This document shows, piece by piece, positions 1-7,611 of a stretch of 64,000 bases of DNA. Source of the stretch: Bacteroidales bacterium (lineage in GTDB: Bacteria; Bacteroidota; Bacteroidia; Bacteroidales; Paludibacteraceae); NCBI GenBank assembly GCA_012837685.1, contig DUQS01000068.1:1-64000 (forward strand), given 5' to 3'. The first letter of the stretch is position 1; each line of letters opens with the position of its first letter. The notes beneath the pieces were generated by a model that worked only from the letters and a program-made list of their open reading frames with translations, was not told where the DNA came from and ran no database searches. The translations under genes were made by a program, and so were the position numbers.

Positions 1-693
1 ACTATTCCATCTAATTTAAAGTTTATTAATGGAAATATTTTTAATTCTAAAGCACAAACAATCGTAAATACCATTAATTGCGTAGGTGTGATGGGAAAAG
101 GAATTGCACTTGTTTTTAAACTTCGATACCCTTTAATGTTTGATATTTATAAAAGGTATTGCGATGAAAAACACATAGGAATAGGAAAACTATGGTTATA
201 CAACCAACAGCCAAACACTCCTTGGGTATTAAATTTTCCAACTAAATATCATTGGAAATATCCAAGTAAAATGGAATACATAGAAAAAGGTCTTATTAAA
301 TTTTCTGAAACATATAAAGAAAAGTGTATAACATCAATAGCATTTCCTCTACTTGGAACTCACAATGGAGGATTAGAAAGAGAAGAAGTAAAACTATTAA
401 TGATTAAGTATTTATCAGAATGTGATATTCCAATAGAAGTTTATGATTATGACCCTTTTGCATCAGACGATTTGTTTGAAGCTTTTAAAATAAATTGGAA
501 GAAACTTTCTGATCAAGAAGTAAAAGTTGCAACAGGGATACAGCCTCAATATATTAGAAAAATAAATGAAGTATTGAAAAATCCAGATGTTTGCTCAATG
601 GTAAAACTCGTTAGTTATCCTGGTATTGGTGAAAAGACTTTACAAAAAGCTTTTAACTTTGCTATGAATTACAAACAAGAAAAATTATTTTAA
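1..693 (+). CDS. Macro-domain protein, DarG-like (5' end outside window)
   Basis: The frame is open from the first base with no ATG before position 88, and the residues before that ATG (NGNIF, NTINCVGVMGKG) are the normal start of a macro domain. The gene therefore begins just outside the window. Macro domains of the DarG type remove ADP-ribose that the toxin DarT places on DNA. The NCVGVMGKGIAL loop, the FPTKYHW segment with the lysine typical of DarG, and a later GTHNGGLEREEV loop are present. After the macro fold comes a tail with YPGIGEKTLQKAF, which resembles a helix-hairpin-helix. The gene is clearly richer in AT than the genes from 1046 on, which suggests transfer. Any partner DarT would lie upstream of the window. 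A stand-alone phage-type macro protein is the alternative. Confidence 0.75.
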   Translation, partial: TIPSNLKFINGNIFNSKAQTIVNTINCVGVMGKGIALVFKLRYPLMFDIYKRYCDEKHIGIGKLWLYNQQPNTPWVLNFPTKYHWKYPSKMEYIEKGLIKFSETYKEKCITSIAFPLLGTHNGGLEREEVKLLMIKYLSECDIPIEVYDYDPFASDDLFEAFKINWKKLSDQEVKVATGIQPQYIRKINEVLKNPDVCSMVKLVSYPGIGEKTLQKAFNFAMNYKQEKLF

Positions 694-1045
694 TATGCCA
701 ACGCATTTGCAAGCACATTGCCAAAGCCCCACAAGCCAACGCTAAAGCCAATTTTTGCGATAAGCGAGAGCAAAGACAAACTCGTTTGATCTTTGCCGAG
801 CGGAGCAAAAATCAGCGAAGCTAAAGCTTGTCAATAAGTGTGTCTTACCCAACGCACGGCAGACAGAAACGTTGTAGCAAATTGAAAGAAAAATGACAGG
901 AAAAACAGAACACCAGTGCACAACAACGTGTATAAAACATTTGGCAGTCAGTGGTTTATCAAGCATTTCAGCTCGTATCAAAAGTAGTTGTAGCTTGATA
1001 GGAAAGTGCTTCGAAATCGGCAACTAACCATACCGCCAACCGTTA
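694..1045. other. Non-coding stretch, no gene seen
   Basis: These 350 bases lie between the AT-rich macro-domain gene and the end of the arsP-like gene. The open frame on the minus strand here encodes a low-complexity peptide with no recognisable domain, so I do not call it. The stretch is richer in GC than the gene to its left and contains short inverted pieces, for example around 929-935 and 1031-1049. I see no transposase, and no integron attC core (RYYYAAC or GTTRRRY) in the expected places. Confidence 0.4.
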
Positions 1046-2014
1046 TCAGAAAATCCAATTGAACAGATAACCGCACAAGATAATAAACAGTGTTACCGTA
1101 CCGAAAAAGATGCCGATAAACTTCCACGTCATCACTTTTTTCAGAAGCATAGCTTCGGGAAACGAAAGACCAATAACCGCCATCATAAAAGCTATAGCAG
1201 TGCCGAGGGCAATGCCTTTCTGAACAAATACTTCTACGATTGGGACAATTCCAGCAGCGTTGGCATACACCGGTACAGCAACAATAACGGCAAGGGGAAC
1301 GCTATACCATTTGTCGGCAGAAAGAATTTGCTCAAAAAAACCATCCGGAACAAATCCGTGCATGGCCGCACCTAAGCCAATACCGATAAGCACATAAACC
1401 AAAACCCCGCTCACAATTTTCCACGATTCTCTAATGATTGACGGCAATCGCTTCTTAAACGAAATGCTTTCGGTTTCCCATTTTTCTGTTTCGCCAATGC
1501 TTTTCTTTTGAATTTCAAGCACCCAAGGCGTAAGAAATCGTTCCAGACGAAACTTCCCCAACACCATTCCTCCAAGCATACTCAGCACCATACCGCTTAT
1601 GATATAAACTAATGTGATTTTTACACCAAAGGTTCCGAGAAACATCGCAATGGCTATCTCGCTCAATAATGGGGAGGAAATCAGAAACGCCATAGTAACA
1701 CCCATTGGGATGCCGCCTTTCACAAAACCGATAAACAGTGGCACGCTGCTGCACGAGCAAAACGGAGTTATCAATCCAAGAAGAGATGCCAGAAAGTACT
1801 GAAATCCAAACATTTTGTGTTTGGTAAGGTAATTCCGCACCTTATCAACAGGAAAATAGGCGTTGATTACGCCCATTATCGCGCTGATTAAAAACAGTAA
1901 AATCAATATCTTGATGGTGTCGTAAAAGAAGAAATTAACGGCTGAACCTAAATTGCTTTCGGCATTTAAGCCGAAAATACCGTAAACCAACCAATCTGCA
2001 AAAGTTTGTATCAT
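1046..2014 (-). CDS. arsP: ArsP/YraQ-type permease (DUF318)
   Basis: A 322-residue inner-membrane protein with about eight hydrophobic segments. It carries the family signature TPFCSCSSVPLF at residues 83-94, with the cysteine pair C86/C88, and a second module near the C-terminus (VYANAAGIVPIVE). ArsP members of this family export trivalent organoarsenicals such as methylarsenite; other members are described as Cu/Zn or uncharacterised permeases. It is the last gene of the ars operon, 3 bp after an arsF-like gene, which supports the arsenical role. The substrate is inferred from the family and context. Confidence 0.8.
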   Translation of the reverse strand: MIQTFADWLVYGIFGLNAESNLGSAVNFFFYDTIKILILLFLISAIMGVINAYFPVDKVRNYLTKHKMFGFQYFLASLLGLITPFCSCSSVPLFIGFVKGGIPMGVTMAFLISSPLLSEIAIAMFLGTFGVKITLVYIISGMVLSMLGGMVLGKFRLERFLTPWVLEIQKKSIGETEKWETESISFKKRLPSIIRESWKIVSGVLVYVLIGIGLGAAMHGFVPDGFFEQILSADKWYSVPLAVIVAVPVYANAAGIVPIVEVFVQKGIALGTAIAFMMAVIGLSFPEAMLLKKVMTWKFIGIFFGTVTLFIILCGYLFNWIF

Positions 2015-2017
2015 AGC

Positions 2018-2416
2018 TTATTTGATAATTTGTTTGATTTTCTCTTTTAATTCTTTTTCATATTGTGCCTGATCGTTGCTGATGGCAAACTTTTTGACAA
2101 TATCTGAAACATCTATGCTTTTCTTCTTTTTCTTATTCTCCAAAATAACCGTTTGTGATTTTGCATTATATTTGGTGACTAAAGTTTTGTTTTGTTCATC
2201 AGAGAGCTTAATGGTAGTAAATATTACGTCTTTTTTATCAAAGTTATTTTCGATAATTGTTTTGGTGATGTTTTCTAAATTATTGCATGCTCGTGCTTGG
2301 CAGCATGGCAGATTTACCTTAAAATAAAGCATTTCAACTTTTGACGAGTTATTGGCAAACATAATAGTACTTACAAATAGCAAGATGATAGATGATAAAC
2401 TGATTTTACATTTCAT
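2018..2416 (-). CDS. Second ArsF-like exported thioredoxin-fold protein
   Basis: 132 residues: an N-terminal signal segment (about residues 5-21), then a short domain similar in layout to the other ArsF-like protein at 4184-4603. It opens with a strand (VEMLYFKV), continues with cysteines C38, C39 and C44 (LPCCQARAC), and ends in a lysine-rich amphipathic helix. The cysteine pattern is CC-x4-C, not the CxxC of its paralogue, so the redox or metal chemistry may differ. It sits between acr3 and the arsP-like gene with gaps of 15 and 3 bp, so it belongs to the operon. Function is inferred only from context and similarity. Confidence 0.65.
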   Translation of the reverse strand: MKCKISLSSIILLFVSTIMFANNSSKVEMLYFKVNLPCCQARACNNLENITKTIIENNFDKKDVIFTTIKLSDEQNKTLVTKYNAKSQTVILENKKKKKSIDVSDIVKKFAISNDQAQYEKELKEKIKQIIK

Positions 2417-2431
2417 TTCTTTGGTAATTAA

Positions 2432-3469
2432 TTAGTTATTAAAATGATTTTTTGTGTGATTTGCGATATAGACTAAACATAGCATAACCGGAACTTCGAC
2501 CAATACACCGACCACTGTTGCCAAAGCGGCACCGGATTGAAGACCGAACAAAGAGATTGCGACTGCCACGGCCAATTCAAAAAAGTTACTTGCTCCGATC
2601 ATTGCGGCAGGAGCAGCCACATTGTGTGGCAACTTCCACGCTTTCGCCCAACCATACGCCACAAAGAATATCAATATAGTTTGAATAATCAATGGAATAG
2701 CGATAAGTAGGATATGAAGAGGGTTGTTCAAAATCGTTTCTCCTTGAAAAGAGAAAAGAATAACGAGTGTAAGCAAAAGTCCGCCAATGGTGAAGTTGTC
2801 GAATTTCTTAACGAACACGTTATTGAAATACTCTATTCCTTTACGTTTTACAATACTCATACGAGTAATTACACCTGCTGATAGCGGAATAACTACGAAT
2901 AGAACCACTGATAACAACAAAGTGTCCCAAGGGATTTCAACACCGCCAACGCCTAACAGAAATGCCACAATGGGAGCGAACGCCACAAGAATAATCAAGT
3001 CGTTCACCGCCACCTGCACCAACGTATAGGCTGCATCGCCTTTGGTAAGATAACTCCATACAAAAACCATTGCCGTACAAGGTGCAGCCCCCAAAAGTAC
3101 TGCCCCGGCAAGGTATTCGTTTGCCAAATCAGCGGGAATCAGGTTTTTGAAAATCACATAGAAAAATAACCATGCGATACCGAACATCGTAAACGGCTTT
3201 ATCAGCCAGTTGGTGACGCAGGTTACAATAATGCCTCTTGGTCGCTTCCCTACATTTTTCACGCTTTGGAAATCGACTTTGAGCATCATCGGATAAATCA
3301 TCAACCATATCAATATGGCGACTGGGATTGATACGTTAGCATACTCTAATTTGCTCAATGTTTTGGGTATAGCCGGAATATATTGCCCGATGGCAATGCC
3401 GACAACGATACATAGCGCCACCCAAATGGTGAGGTATCGTTCAAAAAAGCCTATGCCTTGTTTCTTCAT
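2432..3469 (-). CDS. acr3: Arsenite efflux transporter, ACR3 family
   Basis: A 345-residue membrane protein with about ten transmembrane segments, the usual length of bacterial ACR3 (often named arsB in genomes). Characteristic blocks are [15 protein letters not shown] near residue 87 and [19 protein letters not shown] at about 127-145, which contains the conserved membrane cysteine C131 needed in characterised homologues. It extrudes As(III), using the proton motive force. It lies 7 bp after the arsG-like gene and before the second arsF-like gene. No arsA ATPase is present, so it should work as a secondary carrier. Confidence 0.93.
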   Translation of the reverse strand: MKKQGIGFFERYLTIWVALCIVVGIAIGQYIPAIPKTLSKLEYANVSIPVAILIWLMIYPMMLKVDFQSVKNVGKRPRGIIVTCVTNWLIKPFTMFGIAWLFFYVIFKNLIPADLANEYLAGAVLLGAAPCTAMVFVWSYLTKGDAAYTLVQVAVNDLIILVAFAPIVAFLLGVGGVEIPWDTLLLSVVLFVVIPLSAGVITRMSIVKRKGIEYFNNVFVKKFDNFTIGGLLLTLVILFSFQGETILNNPLHILLIAIPLIIQTILIFFVAYGWAKAWKLPHNVAAPAAMIGASNFFELAVAVAISLFGLQSGAALATVVGVLVEVPVMLCLVYIANHTKNHFNN

Positions 3470-3476
3470 TTCGGAT

Positions 3477-4184
3477 TCAAAAGAAAATTAGTAATAGATA
3501 ATATGCCCCAATTGCAACAAACAAGAGCCCTACAATCGAATTCAGCCACTTTTGAAATGTGGTAACTTTTCCATAAAACTTGCCGACATTCTCCACGCTA
3601 AACGCCAGTAGAAAAGCGATAATCAGCACAGGCAGAGCGGTTGCAACAGCAAAGACGGCAGGCAGTAAAAATCCGCCTTCGGTGCTTGCCGATAAAGGAA
3701 TAAGTGCGCCAAAATAGAAAACACCGCTTGTGGGACAAAATGCCAACGCAAATAACGCTCCGAGCAACAAGGCTCCCAAACCGCCACGTTTGGCAATTTT
3801 TTCAACGTTACCTCCAAAGCCGAATTTAGGCAAATGCAGTTTGTCGCCAAAAAGCATAAATAACCCGATTAACAATAATGCCGGACCAATAATCATTTCG
3901 CCGTATGTCGCCAGCCATTTTTGAACAGGAAACAGACTTGCGCCTTCGCGGAGAATCAAAAGCAGAATAATGCCTAAAATGGTGTATGATAAAATTCTGC
4001 CGAACGTATAAAGCAGCCCGTTGCGAAGAACGATTTGGCGATTTTCAATGTTTCTGCCGATATAGCCGATAGCCGTAATGTTGGTTGCCAACGGACACGG
4101 ACTGACTGCCGTAAGCAAACCCAGCAAAAATGCCGTAATGACGGGTATAGAACTGTTATCCAATAAATTTTGAAGCCATTCCAT
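3477..4184 (-). CDS. arsG: ArsG-like/CcdA-type membrane protein
   Basis: 235 residues with six hydrophobic segments and two Cys-Pro motifs, [13 protein letters not shown] (C30) and [15 protein letters not shown] (C150). This is the symmetric layout of the DsbD/CcdA membrane family. Within ars operons such proteins have been assigned as ArsG, an exporter of aromatic amino-arsenicals that works with the reductase pair ArsE/ArsF. Here the gene directly follows arsE- and arsF-like genes and its start overlaps the arsF-like stop by one base. An alternative reading is transfer of electrons across the membrane to the exported ArsF-like thioredoxin folds. Confidence 0.75.
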   Translation of the reverse strand: MEWLQNLLDNSSIPVITAFLLGLLTAVSPCPLATNITAIGYIGRNIENRQIVLRNGLLYTFGRILSYTILGIILLLILREGASLFPVQKWLATYGEMIIGPALLLIGLFMLFGDKLHLPKFGFGGNVEKIAKRGGLGALLLGALFALAFCPTSGVFYFGALIPLSASTEGGFLLPAVFAVATALPVLIIAFLLAFSVENVGKFYGKVTTFQKWLNSIVGLLFVAIGAYYLLLIFF

Positions 4185-4603
4185 TATTGCAAAAGTTTGG
4201 TTATTTCCTCTTTGAGCTGGGCTTTAAACACTTCCGGTTGACCTTTGGCGTAACTGAAACCCATATCGGTCAAATTTACAACGTTGCCCCCTTTATTTAA
4301 AATCAAGGACGACCACGCCACCTCGTATTTTTCGGCAATGGCTTTGTTTTCTTTTTGCGAAATGTCTATGATTTTGAAAACCAATTTGCCCGATTTCTGC
4401 GCTTCTGCAAAATCCGAGTCCAATACCTCTTTCGTAAGCATTTCAATGGCGCGGCAGGTTATACAACGCTGTTTGCCGTGAAAATAAAGCACTTCTAAAG
4501 TGTTTTCGGTTGTCTTTGTGGCAGCAGTTTCCGTTTGTTTCTGGGCATTTCCGCAAGCAACGAAAGAGCTAATGATAGCTAATAATAACAATAATTTTTT
4601 CAT
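4184..4603 (-). CDS. arsF: ArsF-like lipoprotein with CxxC
   Basis: 139 residues. The N-terminus is a lipoprotein signal ending in SSFVAC, with the lipid-bearing C17, so the mature protein should be membrane-anchored outside the cytoplasm. The mature domain starts with LEVLYFHGKQRCITCRAIE, a CxxC pair at C47/C50 on a thioredoxin-like strand-helix. Proteins of this type next to ArsG are described as a subunit of a system reducing nitroaromatic arsenicals. It lies 5 bp after the ArsE-like gene. The redox role is inferred from CxxC and neighbours; the exact substrate is not visible in sequence. Confidence 0.72.
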   Translation of the reverse strand: MKKLLLLLAIISSFVACGNAQKQTETAATKTTENTLEVLYFHGKQRCITCRAIEMLTKEVLDSDFAEAQKSGKLVFKIIDISQKENKAIAEKYEVAWSSLILNKGGNVVNLTDMGFSYAKGQPEVFKAQLKEEITKLLQ

Positions 4604-4608
4604 CGTTT

Positions 4609-4845
4609 TTAGTCTTTTCTATTCAATACTTCTTTTACTTCTTGCAACGACATTTTGCCCTTTGCCACCACTTTTTCGTTTATTACAAGCACCGGCAACT
4701 GCATCACGTTGTACGCCATAATTTTCATCAGATCTTCTTCTTTAACCACATTGGCGTCAATACCCAATTCGTTTACTGCTTGTAAAACTGTTGCATACAG
4801 TGCTTTACAACTTGAACATCCCGTTCCTAAAACTTTGATTTCCAT
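4609..4845 (-). CDS. arsE: Small thioredoxin/glutaredoxin-like protein (ArsE-like)
   Basis: 78 residues, cytoplasmic, of the small redox-active disulfide family (TM0996/MTH895 type). The active site is GTGCSSCKAL with C10 and C13, followed by the cis-proline region MQLPVLVINEKVV. It is probably the cytoplasmic thiol donor for the membrane and exported partners encoded next to it (ArsG-like, ArsF-like). A second ArsR-type operator lies 38 bp upstream, so the gene may have its own arsenic-controlled promoter in addition to that of arsR. Confidence 0.78.
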   Translation of the reverse strand: MEIKVLGTGCSSCKALYATVLQAVNELGIDANVVKEEDLMKIMAYNVMQLPVLVINEKVVAKGKMSLQEVKEVLNRKD

Positions 4846-4882
4846 TTTCTTTTAATTTTAAATGATTACTATTCTTGTTTGT

Positions 4883-4902
4883 TGTTCGCCAAACTACGAA
4901 CA
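4883..4902 (-). promoter_or_regulatory. Second ArsR-type operator, before arsE-like gene
   Basis: TGTTCG (4883-4888), eight bases, CGAACA (4897-4902). Half-site sequence and 8-base spacing are the same as in the core of the palindrome before arsR. Read on the minus strand, the spacer holds a poor match to the TAnnTTTG box (TAGTTTGG). It lies in the 119-bp gap between arsR and the arsE-like gene. Confidence 0.65.
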
Positions 4903-4964
4903 TATTAAAACTATTACAAGCAAAAAAATGGCTGTTGAAGGCAAACATTTCTTTTACAGAAATG

Positions 4965-5294
4965 CTACTCTTTGCAGCAATCTCCACTTTCGCAAATACA
5001 TTGTCCGAAAAATTCTCCAAACAAAACCTTTGCTTCCTTCCAATTTTCCTTGTTAATACAGTATTTCACTTTGGGTGGAATAATCTCTCCCTGAATCAGT
5101 CCGGCATCTTTCAACTCTTTCAGATGTTGCGAGGCGGTAGCTTTGGCAATGGGCAGAATTTCATGAATTTCGCCAAAAAAACAGGTTTCCTGTTGCGCTA
5201 AAAACTCCATTATGGCAATACGTGCTGGATTGCCCAAAGCCTTTGCATAGCGTGCAATGCGTGTTTGTTTGTCGGTATATTTAGTAGCTGTCAT
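4965..5294 (-). CDS. arsR: ArsR-family arsenic-responsive repressor
   Basis: 109 residues from the ATG at 5294. I prefer this start because an upstream ATG at 5348 would put the coding sequence through the promoter and operator. The winged helix is clear (ALGNPARIAIMEFL, then recognition helix KATASQHLKELKDAGL at about 51-66). The classic CVC metal site of plasmid ArsR is absent. Cysteines are instead at C38 and in a C-terminal cluster (C99, C101, C106, C107), a layout like ArsR proteins that bind As(III) with C-terminal cysteines. It should repress its own operon until arsenite binds. Confidence 0.92.
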   Translation of the reverse strand: MTATKYTDKQTRIARYAKALGNPARIAIMEFLAQQETCFFGEIHEILPIAKATASQHLKELKDAGLIQGEIIPPKVKYCINKENWKEAKVLFGEFFGQCICESGDCCKE

Positions 5295-5300
5295 ATTCTT

Positions 5301-5336
5301 TTTAAAAGTGTTCGCAAATATACGAACACTTTTAAA
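5301..5336 (-). promoter_or_regulatory. ars promoter with overlapping 14-bp ArsR operator
   Basis: A perfect inverted repeat, with arms 5301-5314 (ending GTGTTCG) and 5323-5336 (starting CGAACAC) and an 8-base spacer. On the minus strand the TAnnTTTG box TATATTTG fills the spacer, and a TTG lies about 20 bases further upstream. A bound repressor would cover the -7 element, 7 bp before the arsR start codon. Confidence 0.82.
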
Positions 5337-5412
5337 AAATAGCAACACGTATTGTTCTTTTATTCCGAATGTATGGAAAATAAAATTATGAATTTCTACA
5401 ATTCTTATAATA

Positions 5413-5447
5413 AACAGAGACCAAATCTTTCAAATTTGGTCTCTGTT
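5413..5447. terminator. Hairpin with 14-bp perfect stem
   Basis: Arms 5413-5426 and 5434-5447 (AACAGAGACCAAAT and its complement) with a 7-base loop. It follows the stop codon of the zinc-ribbon remnant (minus strand) by about 20 bases and precedes the ars promoter, so it should insulate ars from transcription entering from the right. Confidence 0.7.
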
Positions 5448-5467
5448 ACAAACACAATTTTAATCTG

Positions 5468-5556
5468 TTATTGTTTCTTGTAACCGCATTTGGGGCATAC
5501 GCCATTCTCATCCAAAGCAATTCCACACAAAGGACATCTGTCAATCTTGTTTTTGG
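5468..5556 (-). pseudogene. C-terminal remnant of a zinc-ribbon protein
   Basis: Reading the minus strand to the stop at 5468-5470 gives a tail with DRCPLCGIALDENG followed by VCPKCGYKKQ. This is a clean two-knuckle (CxxC, CxxC) zinc ribbon at a protein C-terminus, followed by a terminator hairpin. In this frame no ATG exists before the stop at 5612-5614, and the upstream part runs antisense into the nitrilase gene. The rest of the gene is therefore missing. The right boundary is approximate and set by where the nitrilase homology starts. The parent protein cannot be named. Confidence 0.65.
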
Positions 5557-5562
5557 TAACGA

Positions 5563-6660
5563 ATGCCCAACTATCATCTCTATGCCGACAAAATGTCGCC
5601 ACGTGAATATATTAGAGGCGTGCGCTTGAAAGAGATGGACGACCCTGTGCTCAATTTCCAAATATCCAATAATTTTCAGGCGGTTCGGGTGCTTCGCGGC
5701 TATTTGCCCGGCGACGAAGAGAGCAACGAATATGCCGTGCTGATGCGTTGGGATAATATCTACTACGAAGAGCCGACCGATGAAGCGACCATTGCCAAAA
5801 AGATTGTTCGCCTTGGGCTTATTCAGTGGCAAATGCGCTCTTACCAAAATTTGGGCGATATGATGCAGCAAGCTGAATTTTTTATTGATGCCGTTTCCGG
5901 TTACCGTTGCGACTTTGCATTATTTCCCGAATTTTTCAATGCGCCGCTCATGGCTCAATACAACCATCTTTCAGAGCCGAATGCTATTCGTGAATTAGCC
6001 AAATATACCGACGAAATTGTAAACAATATGTCTGAGTTGGCTATTTCGTACAACATTAATATCCTCACCGGAAGTATGCCCGAAATGCGCGACAACAGCC
6101 TTTACAATGTGGGATATCTCTGTCGCCGTGACGGTACGCGTGAGAAATACGAAAAACTGCACGTTACGCCCGATGAGGCTCGCGTATGGGGAATGCAAGG
6201 CGGCGATGTGCTGAAAACTTTCGATACCGATTGCGGTAAAATTGGCGTGTTAATTTGCTACGATGTAGAGTTTCCGGAACTTCCACGCCTGCTTGCCGAC
6301 GAAGGTATGCAAATTCTTTTCGTGCCTTTCCTTACCGACACACAAAACGGCTATTCGCGTGTGCGACACTGTGCACAAGCTCGCGCCATTGAAAATGAGT
6401 GCTTTGTAGCTATTGCGGGATGTGTGGGCAACCTGCCGAAAGTGCATAATATGGACATACAATATGGACAGGCTATGGTGTTTACACCTTGCGATTTTGC
6501 TTTTCCTACCAACGGAGTAAAAGCGGAAGCCACACCCAACACGGAAATGATATTGATTGCCGACGTGGATTTGGATTTACTTAACGAATTGAACCAATTT
6601 GGAAGCGTGCGAAATCTACGCGACAGAAGGAAAGATATTTATACTTTGACGAGAAAGTAG
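5563..6660 (+). CDS. Carbon-nitrogen hydrolase, N-terminally truncated GNAT fusion
   Basis: 365 residues. Residues 84-365 are a complete nitrilase-superfamily amidase with the Glu-Lys-Cys triad: E123 (FALFPEFFNAP), K198 (EKLHVTP) and C232 (GVLICYDVEFPE). Residues 1-75 match only the end of the GNAT acetyltransferase domain that precedes this amidase in the usual Bacteroidetes fusion of about 510 residues (MPNYHLYADKMS, LPGDEESNEYA). An in-frame TAA at 5557-5559 lies directly before the first ATG, so the acetyltransferase half is gone. The amidase could still fold and act if transcribed, but its natural start and promoter are lost. Substrate unknown. Confidence 0.85.
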   Translation: MPNYHLYADKMSPREYIRGVRLKEMDDPVLNFQISNNFQAVRVLRGYLPGDEESNEYAVLMRWDNIYYEEPTDEATIAKKIVRLGLIQWQMRSYQNLGDMMQQAEFFIDAVSGYRCDFALFPEFFNAPLMAQYNHLSEPNAIRELAKYTDEIVNNMSELAISYNINILTGSMPEMRDNSLYNVGYLCRRDGTREKYEKLHVTPDEARVWGMQGGDVLKTFDTDCGKIGVLICYDVEFPELPRLLADEGMQILFVPFLTDTQNGYSRVRHCAQARAIENECFVAIAGCVGNLPKVHNMDIQYGQAMVFTPCDFAFPTNGVKAEATPNTEMILIADVDLDLLNELNQFGSVRNLRDRRKDIYTLTRK

Positions 6661-6723
6661 AATAGTGAGTTCTGTAATTTCGATATCCTAAATAGAAATT
6701 AATAGATGAATTTGATAAAAACA

Positions 6724-6771
6724 CCACTGTCCGTCCGATTTTTAAATACGGTCGGAAGAAAATGTCAGTGG
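6724..6771. other. Nested inverted repeat between nitrilase gene and tRNA-Thr
   Basis: CCACTG (6724-6729) pairs with CAGTGG (6766-6771), and inside it TCCGA (6734-6738) pairs with TCGGA (6752-6756). There is no T-run directly after it, so it may be a weak terminator or an RNA structure. Little else can be said. Confidence 0.35.
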
Positions 6772-6841
6772 ATAGTTTTGTAAAGTGGGAATTGCGGCAG
6801 TTTCCTACCTTTTTGTTTTAATGCCCTATTGACGGGCTTTG

Positions 6842-6914
<73 letters not shown>

Positions 6915-6933
6915 AAATCCTTTAATTGCGTTG

Positions 6934-6941
6934 CAAAGTTA
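6934..6941 (-). promoter_or_regulatory. Promoter -7 box for tRNA-Thr
   Basis: TAACTTTG on the minus strand, a TAnnTTTG match 20 bp before the tRNA, with a TTG 20 bases further upstream. Confidence 0.6.
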
Positions 6942-6983
6942 ATATTATTTTTTCTACCGAGCAACTATTTTCAAAGCATTTTT

Positions 6984-7436
6984 TTACCGCTTGAAGGCTC
7001 TCGCAATTTCGCGTTTGTCGTCGCTCTCTTTTAGAGATTGGCGTTTGTCGTACAGCTTTTTGCCGCGCGCCAAAGCTATTTCTAATTTTGCATAGCCTTT
7101 GTCGTTGATAAATAGAAAGGTGGGAACAATGGTCAAACCGTCTTCTTTAACGGAGCGTTGCAAGCGACGCAGCTCTTTTTTAGTCAGCAGCAACTTGCGC
7201 ACCCGAAGTGTCTCGTGGTTATAGAAAGTTCCCAAACGGTAGGCAGCTATGTGCATATTGTACACCCACAATTCATTGTTTGCAAAAGCGCAATAACTGT
7301 CGTTGAGGCTTACCTTGCCTTCTCTAATCGATTTTATCTCTGTGCCGTAGAGCACAATTCCTGCCACAAACCGTTCAATCAGTTCATAATCGAACGAGGC
7401 GCGTTTGTTTTTTATATTTATTTTTTGCTTCGACAT
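6984..7436 (-). CDS. smpB: SsrA-binding protein SmpB
   Basis: 150 residues, the usual family length. It binds tmRNA and brings it to stalled ribosomes for trans-translation. Recognisable blocks are the N-terminal [14 protein letters not shown], the barrel segment [18 protein letters not shown], and the basic C-terminal tail [21 protein letters not shown] that enters the ribosomal mRNA channel. A TAnnTTTG box (TAAGTTTG, 7457-7464, minus) lies 20 bp upstream. It is a single-gene unit. The ssrA gene itself is not in the window. Confidence 0.97.
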   Translation of the reverse strand: MSKQKINIKNKRASFDYELIERFVAGIVLYGTEIKSIREGKVSLNDSYCAFANNELWVYNMHIAAYRLGTFYNHETLRVRKLLLTKKELRRLQRSVKEDGLTIVPTFLFINDKGYAKLEIALARGKKLYDKRQSLKESDDKREIARAFKR

Positions 7437-7517
7437 GAGATGCCTTTTTGAAGACGCAAACTTACAAAAATTCTTTGACTTTTGGTCGAAATGGACAATT
7501 TAACGTGAAAAAATGTG

Positions 7518-7525
7518 TAACTTTG
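7518..7525 (+). promoter_or_regulatory. Candidate promoter -7 box for the fabH-type gene
   Basis: TAACTTTG matches TAnnTTTG. If used, the transcript would carry a leader of roughly 165 bases containing repeat element copy 1 (7612-7690). The -33 element is not convincing. Confidence 0.45.
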
Positions 7526-7611
7526 CCCACTTTTTGCCAAGTAAAAGCACAATACTGGCAAAAATTCAGCGTTTTACTGAAAAGAAAGCCCTATTGTCAT
7601 ACCAAAGGGTT

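Noticed and set aside
742-1023. Open reading frame of 93 codons on the minus strand
   Set aside because: No recognisable domain, no promoter, composition unlike a gene; it lies in the non-coding gap between the macro gene and the ars operon.
900-1045. Possible integron attC site
   Set aside because: Some GTTAT/AACGT-type palindromic pieces are present, but no RYYYAAC/GTTRRRY core pair at the right spacing and no integrase gene.
5446-5871. 141-codon open frame on the minus strand across the junction
   Set aside because: It is antisense to the clear nitrilase gene and in a different frame from the zinc-ribbon tail, so it is a shadow.
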